A program made the translations under genes and the position numbers. A DNA stretch of 64,000 bases, taken from the NCBI GenBank assembly GCA_037974665.1, contig CM075765.1, positions 59,670,247 to 59,734,246 of the forward strand, written 5' to 3'. The notes beneath the pieces were generated by a model, which was not told the DNA's origin, ran no database searches, and saw nothing but the letters and a program-made list of their open reading frames with translations. This DNA comes from Ehretia macrophylla. Its lineage: Eukaryota; Streptophyta; Magnoliopsida; Boraginales; Ehretiaceae. Within the stretch, counting starts at the first letter, position 1; every line of letters starts with the position of its first letter. Below, in pieces: positions 9,024-21,870 of the stretch.

Positions 9024-11432
9024 GTGGGACCAACCAAGATGTATGTCATTCGACTCGACCTCAGACTTTTTCTTCCCAACCTATTTGACTCTCTGGCCTT
9101 AGTTATTTAGGTAGTATTCCGAGATTGAAGAGATTGAATTCCTCCTGGGAACACACGAAACAAATATATGAACTGGGTAAATAGAAATTGAAAAGAGATG
9201 TTTCCAATTCATCAAAATTAGAAGTTTTTTCTACATCCATATGATCTACTAAAGTAGATCGGTATTGACCATATAATAAAAGTAGATCTTGGTCCACGGA
9301 GTCCCCAGAAGGTAAGAACTCCAACCTGTCTGATGCTTCTTCGGCCAAATACGATATACAAATGGGACATGCACTATGAGCAAGCTGTGTGAAAAACCGC
9401 TTCATCTGAAACAACTTGGGCGGAATAAGGTTCAACCGGGAAACCATAGATTTTTGAGTTTACGCCATTGGTTACAGGTTGAGCCACTAGAATGGAATGA
9501 GATAAGAATCTCTGGAGATCTTTTCTCTCCACTTACTCTTAACAAGCTTTTCTTCTGTAGAAGAGTTCTTCCGAATGGCGTAATTGTCCGACACTACGTT
9601 TCTCGATCTTCAAAGAAAACTGACTCTTCCTACTCCTCCTTCTCCTTCAGGAAAGGATCATTGTTGGTCCTTCTTTCACTAATAATCTTAACATTTTCTA
9701 GTAGTTCGCACGAGGGGCTATCCTTTCTATCGCTTGCCCTTGCTTTTCACTCTCAAAGGGTCTTTCTCTTCTATAAAGCAAAGCGAAGCGCATGGCGCTG
9801 GAGTGAAGAAAGCTCAATAAACACAGACGAACACGATGCAGGGTATAGCATAAATGAAACCACTGATAATTTCATAAAGCATATATGCTTGACGTTTCTC
9901 GATGCTTTTTTTTTGGTGACTCACCAACCAACCCAACAATGATCGATGACAGAATGGTATGGACAAATCAAAGTAATTGGATTTGGTAGTTCTCCATTGA
10001 CTTCTCTCTTTACTCCCTTGCATATACTCCTAAATGGGTATGCACCTCCAGATAGGCAGGGGAGGGGGAAATGTGCCTTTCTCGATTTTTCGTCAAGGGG
10101 AGGTGAGACCCTATGCACAGTGGTGAAGGCGTAAGACCTCCAACTCAAATGAAGGGAGTAAGGTTAACTTCGGTCCTTCCTCCTAAATGAAGTGAACGAC
10201 ATCTTGTACGATGTACGTCCTGGCCGCTTGCAAGCGTTCGCTTGAACAGGTAGACCAGGGAAACTGCATAGGATCTCTTGTGGCATGCGGGAATGTGGTA
10301 TCTCGAAAATGTCATTGCCTATGAGTTTGGGTGGGTTCCATTTGCTATCTCCCCGATAGAATAGATAACTCCTACAAGCCTCGCTTCACTTCCAACATTG
10401 AAAAGAAACAGCCTCATGTCAATGCCTGGAGATCGTGATTTAGCTCTTGTGAGCTCCTTGCTTTCCGCTAGACAAGTCCTAATGTTGTAGTAGCTTTTCG
10501 GCCTATCGAAATCACAAGTTTGAACCCTTTGATAGTCTCCAAGCTTGGAGACTGAAGGTAATGAAATTCATGTAGTCCCATGCCACTACTCAGCGCCTAT
10601 ACCAAAGAAAGCGCTCAAGTCTATCCATTGATTTTTTCTTGTCTTGAACTTTTATAAAGGGATAAAGTGACGTTAATTGCTTAGTTCGACAGGATGAGGA
10701 ATGTTGAAGTTGACGTAAGAATAAGGAATGTAGTGTCGCAATGGAAAGGAAGCTTCATGACCACGGTCATTCTCTAAAGAAAGAGGGACCTTCTTTGGTC
10801 ACTGGCACCATCTTTCTTCGATCGACCGAAGCAAAAGCCACAAAAGCCTCTGGTAAAACTAGCTCGTCAGGTGAGAGCAAGAAGGCGTTTTCAGTAATTC
10901 CTGCCACTGACCGAACGTCCGATAGAAAGTTAAGTGCGTCTAGCCATTGATGGATCCACACCAAAATTGCTTAAATCTAGTATAGTGGGGCTTATTCCAA
11001 TGTAGAATCGGGCAAAGCACAACTTTGTGCTAGAAAAGAGGACCCTTGTTCCGCAGTAGCTATGGACGGAAGGCGCACTCATAGCTTTCTTCCAAAAAAA
11101 GCCAGGAAGCTTTCTCTATACGAGATAGAATGGAATAGGGAACAGAAAGAGGCAAGCTTAACAAGAAATCAAGAAACAAGCACTAGAACAAAAAGCAGAA
11201 GCGGCATGCCTAAACTAAATAAGGTGAAGAAGTTACAACTATAAAGAAGATTATTGATTCGCCATAACATGAGAGATTGGAATAGAGAGATTTTTCCAAG
11301 CCTTTTCAGAATCAATCTATCACACGCTTAAAGATAGAAATATCCATGACTAGCCCAAGCAAACTCAAAAGATTGAGAAGAATACCAAACTGGAGTCGAA
11401 AGAAAGGGCTTTGATCCATAGCATAAAGTAGG
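9024..11432. other. Mitochondrial-like DNA (candidate NUMT), left part
   Basis: Sequence unlike the flanking retroelements. It is balanced in composition, with many short purine and pyrimidine runs and phrases such as aagcgctcaag and gaaagaaagggct that are typical of plant mitochondrial intergenic DNA. It contains a degraded rpl10-like reading frame (9103-9551) and several unsupported short ORFs. The rest is unrecognised. It continues at 13935 after a B solo LTR. Assignment rests on the rpl10 resemblance and sequence style, not on alignment. Confidence 0.55.
9103..9551 (-). pseudogene. rpl10: Mitochondrial rpl10-like pseudogene
   Basis: Two frames on the minus strand together resemble plant mitochondrial ribosomal protein L10. 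The upstream part (about 9551-9440) reads ISFHSSGSTCNQWRKLKN then LWFPG, an in-frame TGA, and TLFRP. The downstream part (9447-9103) reads FFTQLAHSACPICISYL and SSYICFVCSQEEFNLFNLG in a different frame. Thus at least one frameshift and one stop separate them, as expected for a nuclear copy of a mitochondrial gene. L10 is part of the large-subunit stalk base of the mitoribosome. The identification is from memory of the family's FHSSG...QWR.LKN pattern. A different mitochondrial ORF remains possible. Confidence 0.5.
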
Positions 11433-13929
11433 TGTGACACCCCGATCCCTCTCGAGACCGGGAGTTCTATCAATCAAACTAATCACAACCCAAACCAAAC
11501 CCGGGCAAAATTTTCAGGGAAAACGGACGGAGTCTCCCCTGTTTATAGGCGAAATGCAAAACCTGTAATAGCATATAAATGGACCACCACCGTGTCCAAC
11601 CATACAAAACTTCCTCAAGGCCATCCAAGCCTCGGTTCTCAACAATTTAAACTCAGCAAGTATACATACATTTCCAATTTAAAAACTAACCTATCTTTTC
11701 ATTTTGACAAGTACATTCAATTTAGGCAATTAAACCATACAAAGCTACTGCATAAAATAAACTATCATGCCATTCTAGTTCTTTTCCTTTCGACATTACA
11801 GCCATGCATTGAAGTTCCGCTACATTAACTATATACATAATCTAACTTATCAAACCATTCCAACTACATAGCTAGATTTATATTACATTTCTTTTAACAA
11901 TAATTACATCCAACATAAAAGCATACAACTTGATAACTTTGACAACTCAAGTTACATAGGCACTCAAGACAACTCTTCAAGCACGGACTTTCACGAAATC
12001 ACGAACTTTTCGGCTAACAGGGCATTTCCTGAAATGTGGTGGTGAGGAGTGAGTATACACAACACGTATACTCAGTGAGGGCGAGACAGATATCGAATTG
12101 GTGAGAAAGAAGATCGTGCAATGCAAATAGGTACAGTTAAGCAATACAATCAATAAAAGGCATTCAATATAAACAACAATACAATTAAACAACTAAAGAA
12201 AGCATTAACACAACCAATCAAAGCTATACCACACTTTGAAGGCTATGGTTCACTCGAGCGAGTAATGTACCGATCACGATTCCGATGACTTTAACGATGA
12301 CGCGCCGGCCCAAACCACCTTATAACACCAGTTTGGAATACCCCGGAAGTATCCATCAATCTTACGACCCAAATCTCCCTGGGAGGCAACCCAAGCGAGA
12401 AAGGGAATAGCAGCGGAGCTAGAGCAACCAACACTGGCAACCCAAGGCTACCCAGAGAGGCCCATCACTCACGCGCGAGACACTATGCAATGCAAGACTC
12501 GATACAAGGCGATAAACAAGCAATAAAGCCACACGTGAAAGAATAACAAAGTAGGTTACTCTCGCACGCAATAGCAGCAATTTGATAAGTAATTCAATCC
12601 AAAACAACTCAAACAAGTATTCCAAGTAATTCTAAACATTCTATAAGCATAAAGACAAGAAAACACACAAAAACACAAATCGGCCCCAACTATCAAAATG
12701 CTACCATTTCCAAACGAGCCAAGAGTTCTGGAAACCGACTTCGCCAACCCTTCTAGGTCACCATAAGGCACGTCTAAAGACCCCGAAACCCTACTTTACC
12801 CTAGAACTCGCGCAAAGCCCCGATTTCCCCCTTTCTCGTTTGAACTACAACTATATCAACCAAACACCCAACCAACGCCATAATCGCACCAAAAGTGCTT
12901 CCATGGCCTCCCGAAGCAATGCCAACACGCAAAACGAGAAAATGCAAAAGTTGACCAAAACGACCCCAACTTTCCCAAAGGCTTAATTCTCGTTTTTTCC
13001 ACTACGCAACCTAAACAAACCACACATTTTAGCATTCTAGCATACCTAGCACGTTTCTACATCAACGGAAAGCATAACAGCGCAATTTCAACGTTTCAAG
13101 GTTTTACTATTCATAAAACACTATTCATTTCACAATTTAATTTGCAATCACAACATTTAACCGCAGAAAATGTTACAAAGCTATAAATACATGTTCTACA
13201 AATGCTAAGGAACATTCTAGAAGCATCAAATCGCTTTAAATAACGATTTACGGATAAATCTAAAAATTGACAAAGTTAACATATACAACGTATAAATGCG
13301 CAAATAACATGCTTCCCTCACCTTAGATGCTCCTAGACGCTAGGAAAACCTCGTAGAGTGCCTCGGAAACCACCTCGCACAAGCCCATGCGAAGAATCGA
13401 AGATTTGAAGTTGAGATTTTCTTTTTTATTTTCTCCTTCTTTTCCTCATGGTTTCAAGCCTTTTTCTCTCTGTTTTTTTCGTGCACATTCTGCTTATTTA
13501 AAAAAAAATGTCAAGAAGTCAAAGGTCAAAATTCGGTCAACCCGCTAAACCAAAACAACTATGCGCGATCTCACGAAAATGGCCATAACTTCTTCTAGAA
13601 AACTCCAATTCACGAACGGTTTGAACCCTCATAAACTAGACTCATAGAGCTTTCCAACCATATATAATTTGCTACCTATCTCTTCCCCAATTGGTTCAGA
13701 TTTAATTCCAAAGTTGACCCAAAATTTGACTAACTTAACATTGCATTTTTTTTATTTCTAATCCCAAGTATGCCTTTTATTAAACATTTCAAAAATTCCC
13801 ACCTTGTCCTAGTTGGTCAATGTAGATGAAAAGTCAACTAGTTTGGTCAAAGAAGGTGAAAGGTCAATAAAATGCAATTTAAATGAACTTAAAATGCTAT
13901 TGAATACATGCCAGGTTCGGAGTATCACA
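11433..13929 (-). mobile_element. Solo LTR, family B, in mitochondrial-like DNA
   Basis: Runs from tgtgacaccccgatccctct to ggttcggagtatcaca, 2497 bp, flanked by perfect 5-bp TSDs gtagg at 11428-11432 and 13930-13934. No internal region or second LTR, so it is a product of LTR-LTR recombination. Sense features: TAAATAAG-like box near 13493, donor TAAG|GTGAGGG at 13322/13321, acceptor TTTCAG|GAAATG at 12029/12028 (candidate intron 1293 nt), hairpin 12051-12073, and CTACTTTGT word at 12541-12563. It lacks the TTATAGAATG minisatellite found in other B copies. Confidence 0.95.
12051..12073 (-). other. B-type acceptor-proximal hairpin
   Basis: gagtatac (12051-12058) and gtatactc (12066-12073) form a perfect 8-bp stem. 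It ends 22 nt before the acceptor, as in other B copies. Confidence 0.6.
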
Positions 13930-13934
13930 GTAGG

Positions 13935-16537
13935 CCTGAGGGCTAACTTGATCTCGAGACAAAGAAGAGACTCCGAAAATGAACATCAGCTTATCAGACA
14001 TCAGACAAAGAGGACTTCCTCTTTTCCTTAACCACAATAGGGTTCAACTTTCTTTTCCTACTAGCCGTTGAGTCTCATTCCCTTGAATTCGCTTCCTCCC
14101 TTCATTCAAGCTTCATCTCTTTGTTTCATCGGTGAACAGGTAGGATACATTGACATGACTCCACCTATTGCATAGAAAGAGGGCCTCTTACTAACGATCG
14201 ATTTAGGCTTTACATCTCCACGTTAATTTGAATATATCAAAAAAGGCAAATGCTAATCCCATAGAATCTTCGGGCTCTCCTATAATTATGAGTTCGTCGC
14301 GCTAGCCCTGCCTTGGTAGTGGAAGTGGATGAAACATCACTTCGATTCCCTTTCATTTTAGGTTGAATCTAAAGTAAGGTAGCATGTAGCTAAACAATCA
14401 ATCCAGTGCTCCGGATTGAGAGTGAGGTGTTGCAGATAAAGCGTGGGTGTAGCAGTCTCACTACAGTGATAGAGCTAGCCTTTGGGAAGGGAGAACCGTT
14501 GTCGAGAGTATTGGTTTAAGGGGGATAGCCAACCTGCCTAAAGGGCTTAAGGGAATTGAATTGGAGGAAGATCTAGTAGGTCAGGTAGTCCAGGAAGTCT
14601 TCTAACTGCTTGATGGCTTCTAGCTGGTACAACCCTCTCTCTCCTAATCTCATATATAAGAGCACGTTCCTCACTGCTATGCCACTGTATAGGCGTAGTC
14701 ACTCGAGTGAAATTGAGTGTTGAGTGGTTACTTCTGCTTGCTATTAAGAAGTTTCATTCCTCACCTATTAAATGGAGTACTTGGTGAAGGTGTAATCACC
14801 GAGAGATTTCTGCTCTTTTTGTCATTATACTAGCTGGGATAAACCCTCTCTTTTTTATTCCTGTTTGATTCTACATATGCCTATTCCCTTGATTCAGTAG
14901 TTTTCTTCAGGTTGGGTCAGCTACTCCTTGATCTAGGCATACAATAGGGCTTGGGGTTTGGAAGTTGGTGATGGAGTCCGCTTAGGTAAATATCCAGACT
15001 TCTTGTTTTTCGCTATCTTTGACTTTGAAGCTAGTGCATTTTTGACCATGCTACTCCTTTCCATTCCCTCAATGGTTTTGTAGTCAGTTCATCTTGGTTG
15101 AGTTACTTAAAAAGCTCCCTCATCTCATCGGCCAAGCCACTTCTCCTTCTTCTGTATTTGACTTTCCTTTTTCGGTTGATTAAATAGAGGTTGACGGGGA
15201 CGAAGGTTAGAAATCATCAATTGATGTCGATGCAGCTACAGATAGCTACAAATGCTTTTCCCAAGAATAACTCCATTGCGTACTGAGACTAAGTTAAGTT
15301 TGAGACGAGGAATTCAATATACTGGGATCCCCAATTCCTTCTTTTCAATGGGCTGTCTGGAAGAGCTTGTTCTCTGGGGTTTCATAAAGTGAAGTTCTTT
15401 TCCATAGCCTGACTCTTCCCATAACCCTTCGGCCTACTTTCGCCTGATCTTCTTTCCTCTGGGTTGGGAAAGATAAGAGTAGGTCTTCCTTCTCCTTTCG
15501 CCGATGGTTTGAGAATTGCGTTGGCTTGATGCTAATCTACTGATATTCGAGTACTTGAGTTTCACTCATGTTATGCCTTTGGCCCAGTTGTTGGATAATC
15601 AATAGTTGCTGTCGGATTTCCTGATGTTTTAGTAGCTAAACTGATTGCCCGATCCGATTTAGTAGCACTGGCTATCTTAGATGCGGACTTCCCCTTTCTC
15701 ATGCCCCTATTAGATTATAGAGTTTCTATGTTCCGTAATCTGTAAATGAAGATGAAGTGGCTTACGCACCTACTTATGCTCTTGGAACAGCGGGTTCACT
15801 CGTTCCCTATCTAGGCAATTGGGTTATCGATCCTGAGTCGATTGGTAAGGGAAAGTTTCTTCTAGCCCCCCTTTCTTCTGTCTTCCCTGACCGTGGCATG
15901 AGCTCGAACGGACTGATTGGCATTTGAAAATCTCGTCTACAAGGTTTCAACCGCTCTAGTGGTAGTTGTTTTTTCCTACGTTGGCTTCAGTCAATACATG
16001 CATTGCGTGATCCTTCCCCGGGGATCAAATATTCTTAAGAAGGGTTCCATCTTGAACTCCGAGTGCTTCCCAAGGAGATCAGGTTAGGGTTGGTGTGGCC
16101 ATCTACTATTATACCCGAATCAATTCCATTAATTCATGGCATAGACAGATCAGGGTCAAAATCCTCAATGGGGCTTGTCCCCCTAATCACTACAAGTCGG
16201 CTAGTGCCAGATCTGAGTCCGAGTATGAACAGCTGGAAAAAGGGCTGATTGGAGAATCTATAGTGGCTCTTGAATCTGACTTTGAGACCTCAACTGGCTT
16301 TCTTTTGCTGTTTGATGGGCGTATTGAATGTTAAAAGCATTTAGCTTTGGTTTTCCTCTCATATCCAATAGATGGGCTTGCTTTCGTGCCTAACAACTCA
16401 TCTTGCTACTCCATGAGATCCGGTTTGAACTCAAGAATGGGATGAGTCCCTTTGATTTGATGCTGCTGACCTTGACAGAACTCTGCTCTTTGCTTTCTCT
16501 CTTAGCTGCCATGTCCCTTCCCGCTAGTGCTACTCTA
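13935..16537. other. Mitochondrial-like DNA (candidate NUMT), right part
   Basis: Continuation of the sequence left of the solo LTR; removing that LTR and one gtagg rejoins the two. No gene recognised. Several 60-79 residue open frames (13813, 16063, 16095) have no supporting features. It ends at 16538, where D-type LTR sequence begins in mid-LTR without TG. Confidence 0.5.
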
Positions 16538-17676
16538 CCTTCTAAGCTCCCTAGGCCAACACACATGCATACACACACAAAAACTTTCATTTTTTCTCTC
16601 TAGTCTCTCTCTTCTTTGGCCAAACCAAGCAAGGGACTTAGAGTACTCTCTCAAACTCTCTAGAACACTCAAACTCTCGGCCATAGCAAGAGCTCAAGCT
16701 AGGATAGCTCAAGACGTACACACGAAGCTCCTAGACTCTCCATTCTCGACCAAAGGTAAGTTTGATGCTACGTCTTCTTCTTCTTTTGGTTTTGAGCACA
16801 TGCACACCTCCTACACTTACTAACTAAACTAGGATTTAAGGAAAAATCAAGAAATCATTCGGCCAAGCTAGGAAAAGAAATGGTTTGGCACTTTCAAGGC
16901 TCAAGACAAGTGTTTCTTGCATTTTAGTTAAGTCTTCAAAGAGGTAAGGGTTTAAATCTTTTCAAATACTTCGAAATCTTACATGCATGCACTTATATGA
17001 CTGTATTTACTCTTAAAGTCCATGTGCATGTGTTTATATGAGCATCTCTACCCTTGTATGCCTAGAAACTTGATAGAAATCTTGAAATATGAAGTTAAGT
17101 TTCTGGCAGCCTTTTTATCTATTAGAATGAAATACTTTTGACCAGGCAAATGATGTTACAAATGCATGAAACTTGTCAAATCACTATATTTTTCAGTTTT
17201 GAACAAGGCTTGCAGAAATAGGCTAAGGCTAATTTTGACTTTAAGACCCCAAAAAATGGCAAAATGCGTAATGTGTCAAAATTTGGACAGTTTTGTGCGG
17301 TCTCCCGGTATTGGTCATAACTCCTATGTCTGAACTTGAAATGCAGTAAGGTTTGTTCCTAGATTTAAATCACTCGTTAAGGTTCGATTTGATATTTGAT
17401 TCACTGAATTTGGAAATTATTTGCTTGTTCAACTGAATGAAGAAATTTAGGCTATTGGAAGAGGGTTTTGTTTGGAAACTTGCTTTAAATCATAATGTAA
17501 TTGTACCTTGAAGTATTGTATGCTTGGATTTTGTGGAAATTAGGAGTTGTATGGACTGTTTGGGTTGGTTGAGATTCCTCAAATGACTTCATGCACGACT
17601 TAGATTCGTTATATGACGGATTCTTGTCTAATTGTATGTGTAAGCATGAAACTGGGGCCCTACTACACATGCATGC
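16538..17676 (+). repeat. Element D 5' LTR, first part (5'-truncated)
   Basis: Matches the D 3' LTR from 58456 on (ccttctaagctccctaggcc). The first 879 bp present at 57577-58455 are missing and mitochondrial-like sequence sits there instead. It contains a candidate donor CAAAG|GTAAG (16755/16756), acceptor TTTTAG (16927), a 16-nt microexon and second donor GAG|GTAAGGG (16943/16944). It is interrupted at 17677 by an inverted D solo LTR and resumes at 21893. Confidence 0.9.
16928..16943 (+). other. Candidate microexon in D LTR
   Basis: Sixteen bases between acceptor GCATTTTAG and donor GAG|GTAAGGG. The same 16 bases with the same flanking AG and GTAAGGG occur at 58846-58861 in the 3' LTR. In the inverted D copy the homologous bases precede the donor at 20380/20379, but the acceptor side differs. 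The reading phase fits the acidic exon downstream. Confidence 0.4.
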
Positions 17677-18303
17677 TGTCACGTCCCAACCCAACCTATA
17701 GAGGCTAGACTTGGGTATGAACTAATTCATTTGCGCGATTCGATGACTTAGTTGTTTGTTATGATTAATGCTTAACGTTGGGCTAGAACTCCAAAAGATT
17801 TTACCAGAAAACCAGTAACATAACGGCTGTAATCAAGGTCTTTGGTTTGACCTAACTTTTAAACACCTCAAAATTTCAAATCGTTAATCTGATTCCAACT
17901 AAGATTCTTATTTTGTCATCAACCGATATGCCTACTAATTTATATTGAAAGTCCCATTTGGTCAAAAGCCTAGCATGATAACTATGTCCCGTTTATTTGT
18001 CAATTTTCCTATCACGAAAGTACCTATTATCCTTTAGCTTACGAATGAGCACCTAGTGAAATTAGATAGAGTTTAACTTAGTTGATTCTTCACCTAGTGG
18101 TTTAAACACTTATGATAACTACTAATTAAGATAATGAAAGCAAACAACCAAATAAAGAGTTCGTCCGGTTATAGCTAGTACAAGCCAAAATTAGACCCCA
18201 AATTACAACGGGGGTCATTTACAATAACAACATAAGTAGTCTTCAAAACAATCACAATGTCCATAAAACATCCATATTCAGGCAAAGCACATAAGGCACG
18301 TAG

Positions 18304-18365
18304 TCACTCCAAGGATTCATCAACAAGCACATTCTCCTCGGGTACCTGTTCCAAATCCGCTTCAC
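18304..18365 (-). CDS. D LTR acidic peptide exon, copy 1
   Basis: After the acceptor ATCATAG the frame 'GT + 19 codons + TGA' reads EADLEQVPEENVLVDESLE. The other D copy (23283-23342) has the same frame with 13 base differences, 11 of them at third positions. That points to selection on the peptide rather than on RNA or DNA sequence. It is related to the family A peptide (LEQ..., VP.EE.NV..., VDES). No ATG, so it needs an upstream exon. Function unknown. Confidence 0.5.
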
Positions 18366-18385
18366 CTATGATGATAAAAGAGGGT

Positions 18386-18401
18386 GAGTTCTTATGAACT
18401 C
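18386..18401 (-). other. D-type acceptor-proximal hairpin (solo LTR)
   Basis: gagttc (18386-18391) and gaactc (18396-18401) form a perfect 6-bp stem with a 4-nt loop, starting 20 nt from the acceptor. Confidence 0.55.
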
Positions 18402-21329
18402 AGCGAGGGAGGGATAGGTGACATGGTTTTTGAAATCCTCTTTCCGGTTAACTTGTGAAAACTATTTTGAAAACATGTCATGTAATACAAATAAGAATGT
18501 AAGCATAGTATAATGGGACAACAAACACAGTTACCACATCATTTTATTAACATTTGATAATCAGTAAAGATTTTCATCACATTTGATTCACGTATTAATC
18601 ATAGTAGTGGCATATAGCTAAACAGTCTTTCCTCCCCGAGGTCCTCTAGGAACCAAGCGAGAGTACTTAAGCACATAGTAAAAAGGATACGGTGAGCTTT
18701 CGCTCTTAAGATCAATTGGTAAGCATTTGCTCTTAAGATCATTTCACATAACCATTGTTGTAGCCGACATCCATCATCCATTTATCACTCCAACGGGTGT
18801 ACTCCGGATTGTACACCAAACCTAAGACCCAACTCTCCAAGAAAGTCTATCCCCCAAGCGAGAGAGGGAATTGGACCATGGTAGTCACGGTAAGACTGGC
18901 AAGCCCGATGCCGCCTGGCGTGCGTGAAACGTCACCATGCCAAAATGAAAGGTTGCAACCTTGTATGCAATGCACATTTATGCCATTTAACATCTCACAT
19001 TAGGAAGTCAACAAAGTAGGTTGCCTCCGAGCAAGTAAATGATCACATTTTGACATATTGGCACATAAGGCATTGTAAGAATATATAATCATTTCATATA
19101 TCAATTTGAAAGCAATTAAACTTTCACGGGCAGCCAAGTAATCATGTTCAAAATAATCCATAGAATATCTTTTAACAATTCACATTACTAGGCATGTTTT
19201 GACATGTAATTTCACTTTGTAAACACTTAGAAGCATATGAACATTTAACAGACAGGCAAGTAACACCATATAAATAAGTCATATATCTCATTTTAGTTCA
19301 TATACCAAGTGTTAGGAACATACAAGCATGCTACGACATTTTACCCAAAATTGGGTACAAAAATAGTTAACTTATCAACATGCAATTATCAAGAATCAAG
19401 CTTAGGGCTATCAAGAAAATTCTAGGCAGCCCATTAACATTCCTCAACATCAATTATAAGTCACACAATAGTGGTTTGGGACTTGGGAACCTCCGTAACC
19501 ATTAGGGTTTGCAAGGGTCGTGCTCGGGTGCTGGTTTTGTTTGCTAAGAACCACAAGAGGTACATAAGCCATTTCATACTTACTTAGGGATTATTGGAAA
19601 GCCTATTGAATACTCAATTAAGTTCATTTAACTATAGGATACTCACTTAGCAAGTATTCATAAGCAATAGGGCCTCAATTATGGGCTTACACATACGATT
19701 AGGCAAGAATTCGTTATGTAATAGACCTAAGCCATGCATCAACTAATTTAAACAACCTCAATCAACCAAAACAGTCCACACAACTTCTAATTCCCACAAT
19801 TCCAAGTATTCAATGCCTCAACTAAAGTTACAATATGACTTAAAGCATATTACCAAGCAAAAACCCCACTGCAATCGTCTGTTTTCCTCCATTCATTTAT
19901 CCAAGAAAATAACCTCCAAATTCAATGAATAAAATGTCAAATTGAATCTTAATGAGTGCTTTAAATCTATAAACAAACCTCGCTACATTCCGAGTTCGGA
20001 CTTAGGAGTTATGACCAAAACCGTGAGACTACACAAAACTGTCCAGTTTCATACACATTTCAATATTTGCCATCTTTGGGGGTTTTAAACTCAAAATTAA
20101 CCTTAGCCTATTTATGCAAAATATGGTCAAAACTGAAAATTCTAGTGGCTCACCAAATTTCATACATTTTTATCAACATTTACTTGCTCAAAATCATCTC
20201 ATTCTACAAAGGCAGAGAACTGCCAGAAAAACATCTATTCGCAAGTTTCTAGCAATATCCAAGCAATGCAAGAGTAGATATACTCATATAAACACATATA
20301 CATGAACTTCAAAAGTAAATACAGCCATATGAGAGTATCCATGGAGTTTTGAAAGCATTTGAAAAGATTTAACCCTCACCTCTTTGAAGACTTAGCACAA
20401 ATGCACGAAATTCTTGTTTTTGAGCCTTAAAGGTGCCAAATCCTTCCTACTCCTAGCTTGGCCGAATGGTAGCTTGGTTTTCCTTAAATCCTAGCCTAGT
20501 TAGCAAGTGTAGAAGGTGTGCATGTGCTTAAAATCAAAAGAGAAAGAGGATGAACCACAAAACTTACCTTAGGCCGAAAATAGTGAGTTTTTGAGGGAGT
20601 TGAGTGTTCCTAGCTTTGTTGTTTGCTATGGCCGAGCACCTAAACGTCCTTGAGAGCAAAGTTGAACCTTGGAAGCTCAAGAGAGAGCTAGAACCAAAAA
20701 TAGTTAGAGAGGGAGAAAGAGTTGAGAGGAAAATGAAGTTTGAAGAGTTGTTTGGGTGTTTTACATGTGTGTGTCGGCCTTGGTGCCAAAATTCAATTTT
20801 TTTTTTGTCATCTTGAGCATATTTTGAATTGTGATGGTGCATGGGGTAAATAGGCCAAGAAAGTGCAGAGCTTGGGTAGAGTGTAGGAATACTTTATGCT
20901 TCTAGTGTTTGGTGAGGAATATTTGGGTATTTTTTTGTGTTTTGTGTGTGTTTAAATTATAATTGTGTGTAAGAGAATGTTGGGTTGTTTGTCTTCTAGT
21001 GGGTTGAATTAGGATTAAAGTATAGTATTTAATAGTTAGTGGGTTTTGTCAGAAAAGGTGATTAGGTATATTATATTGGGGATGGTTTGGATGATGATAG
21101 GGTTTTGTCATATTATATTGGGCATGGTTTGGATGATGATAGGGTTTTGTCTTGTAGTGAATTTGAATTATGATTAAAATAATGCTAGTGGAATGTTTAT
21201 GAATAGTTTAATGTTATTTTATAGTTAGTGGAGTTTGTAGGATTTGAATTAGGAAATTTAATATTGGTTAGTGGATTGCGTAGGATTATTTTATTGTCTA
21301 GTGCTTTGTGCAGGAATCTTTATTGATAA

Positions 21330-21870
21330 GCGTGCAGGCACGCATTCTTAGGTCTAGGGCACGAATTACGAGGTAGACACAAACTTCAAGACGAAGGCAC
21401 GTACTTCAAGGTGAATGTACGAATTCCAATGCAAATTCGCGCAATCTTATGTGAATGCACATAAATCAATGTAAGACATATGATTCAATGCAATGCACGT
21501 AAATCAAGGTATGACACTAAAATCTCCGTTAAGACACGCAGTTCAAGGTTAATGCACCCAAATTATGGTATCGCATATAAATTGAGTTCAAGGCACGTAT
21601 ATCTAGGTATCGCATGTACATCGAGGATTAAGGTACACAATTCTAGGTCAAGACACGTATGATGAGGCATGCACAAAAACCAAGGAAGGTATCTAAGGTA
21701 TTGCACGTAACCCAATACTAATGTACTTAATCCTATGTTATGGCTTGTGCTTCGAGACGAAAGCATATTCTATCATATAGGTGCACGTAAACCAAGATAG
21801 AGCACGTAATCCAAGGTCGGTCATATAATTCTGGGTCTAAGGCATGCAAATCGAGGTAACACACATTATT
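21330..21870 (-). repeat. Degenerate ~22-bp U3 repeats in D LTR
   Basis: Irregular tandem repetition of a unit close to ACCTTGATTTACGTGCCTTA in sense, recognised from the recurring words aaggcacgtaaatcaaggt and acacgtat on the plus strand. Many units keep an ACGT core, the centre of plant bZIP/bHLH sites. The position at the start of the LTR is that of an enhancer region. The 3' LTR has the same at 57590-58075. Confidence 0.7.

Noticed and set aside
9376-9942. 188-residue open frame on plus in mitochondrial-like DNA
   Set aside because: It overlaps the rpl10-like pseudogene on the other strand, is low complexity at its end and resembles nothing I recognise.
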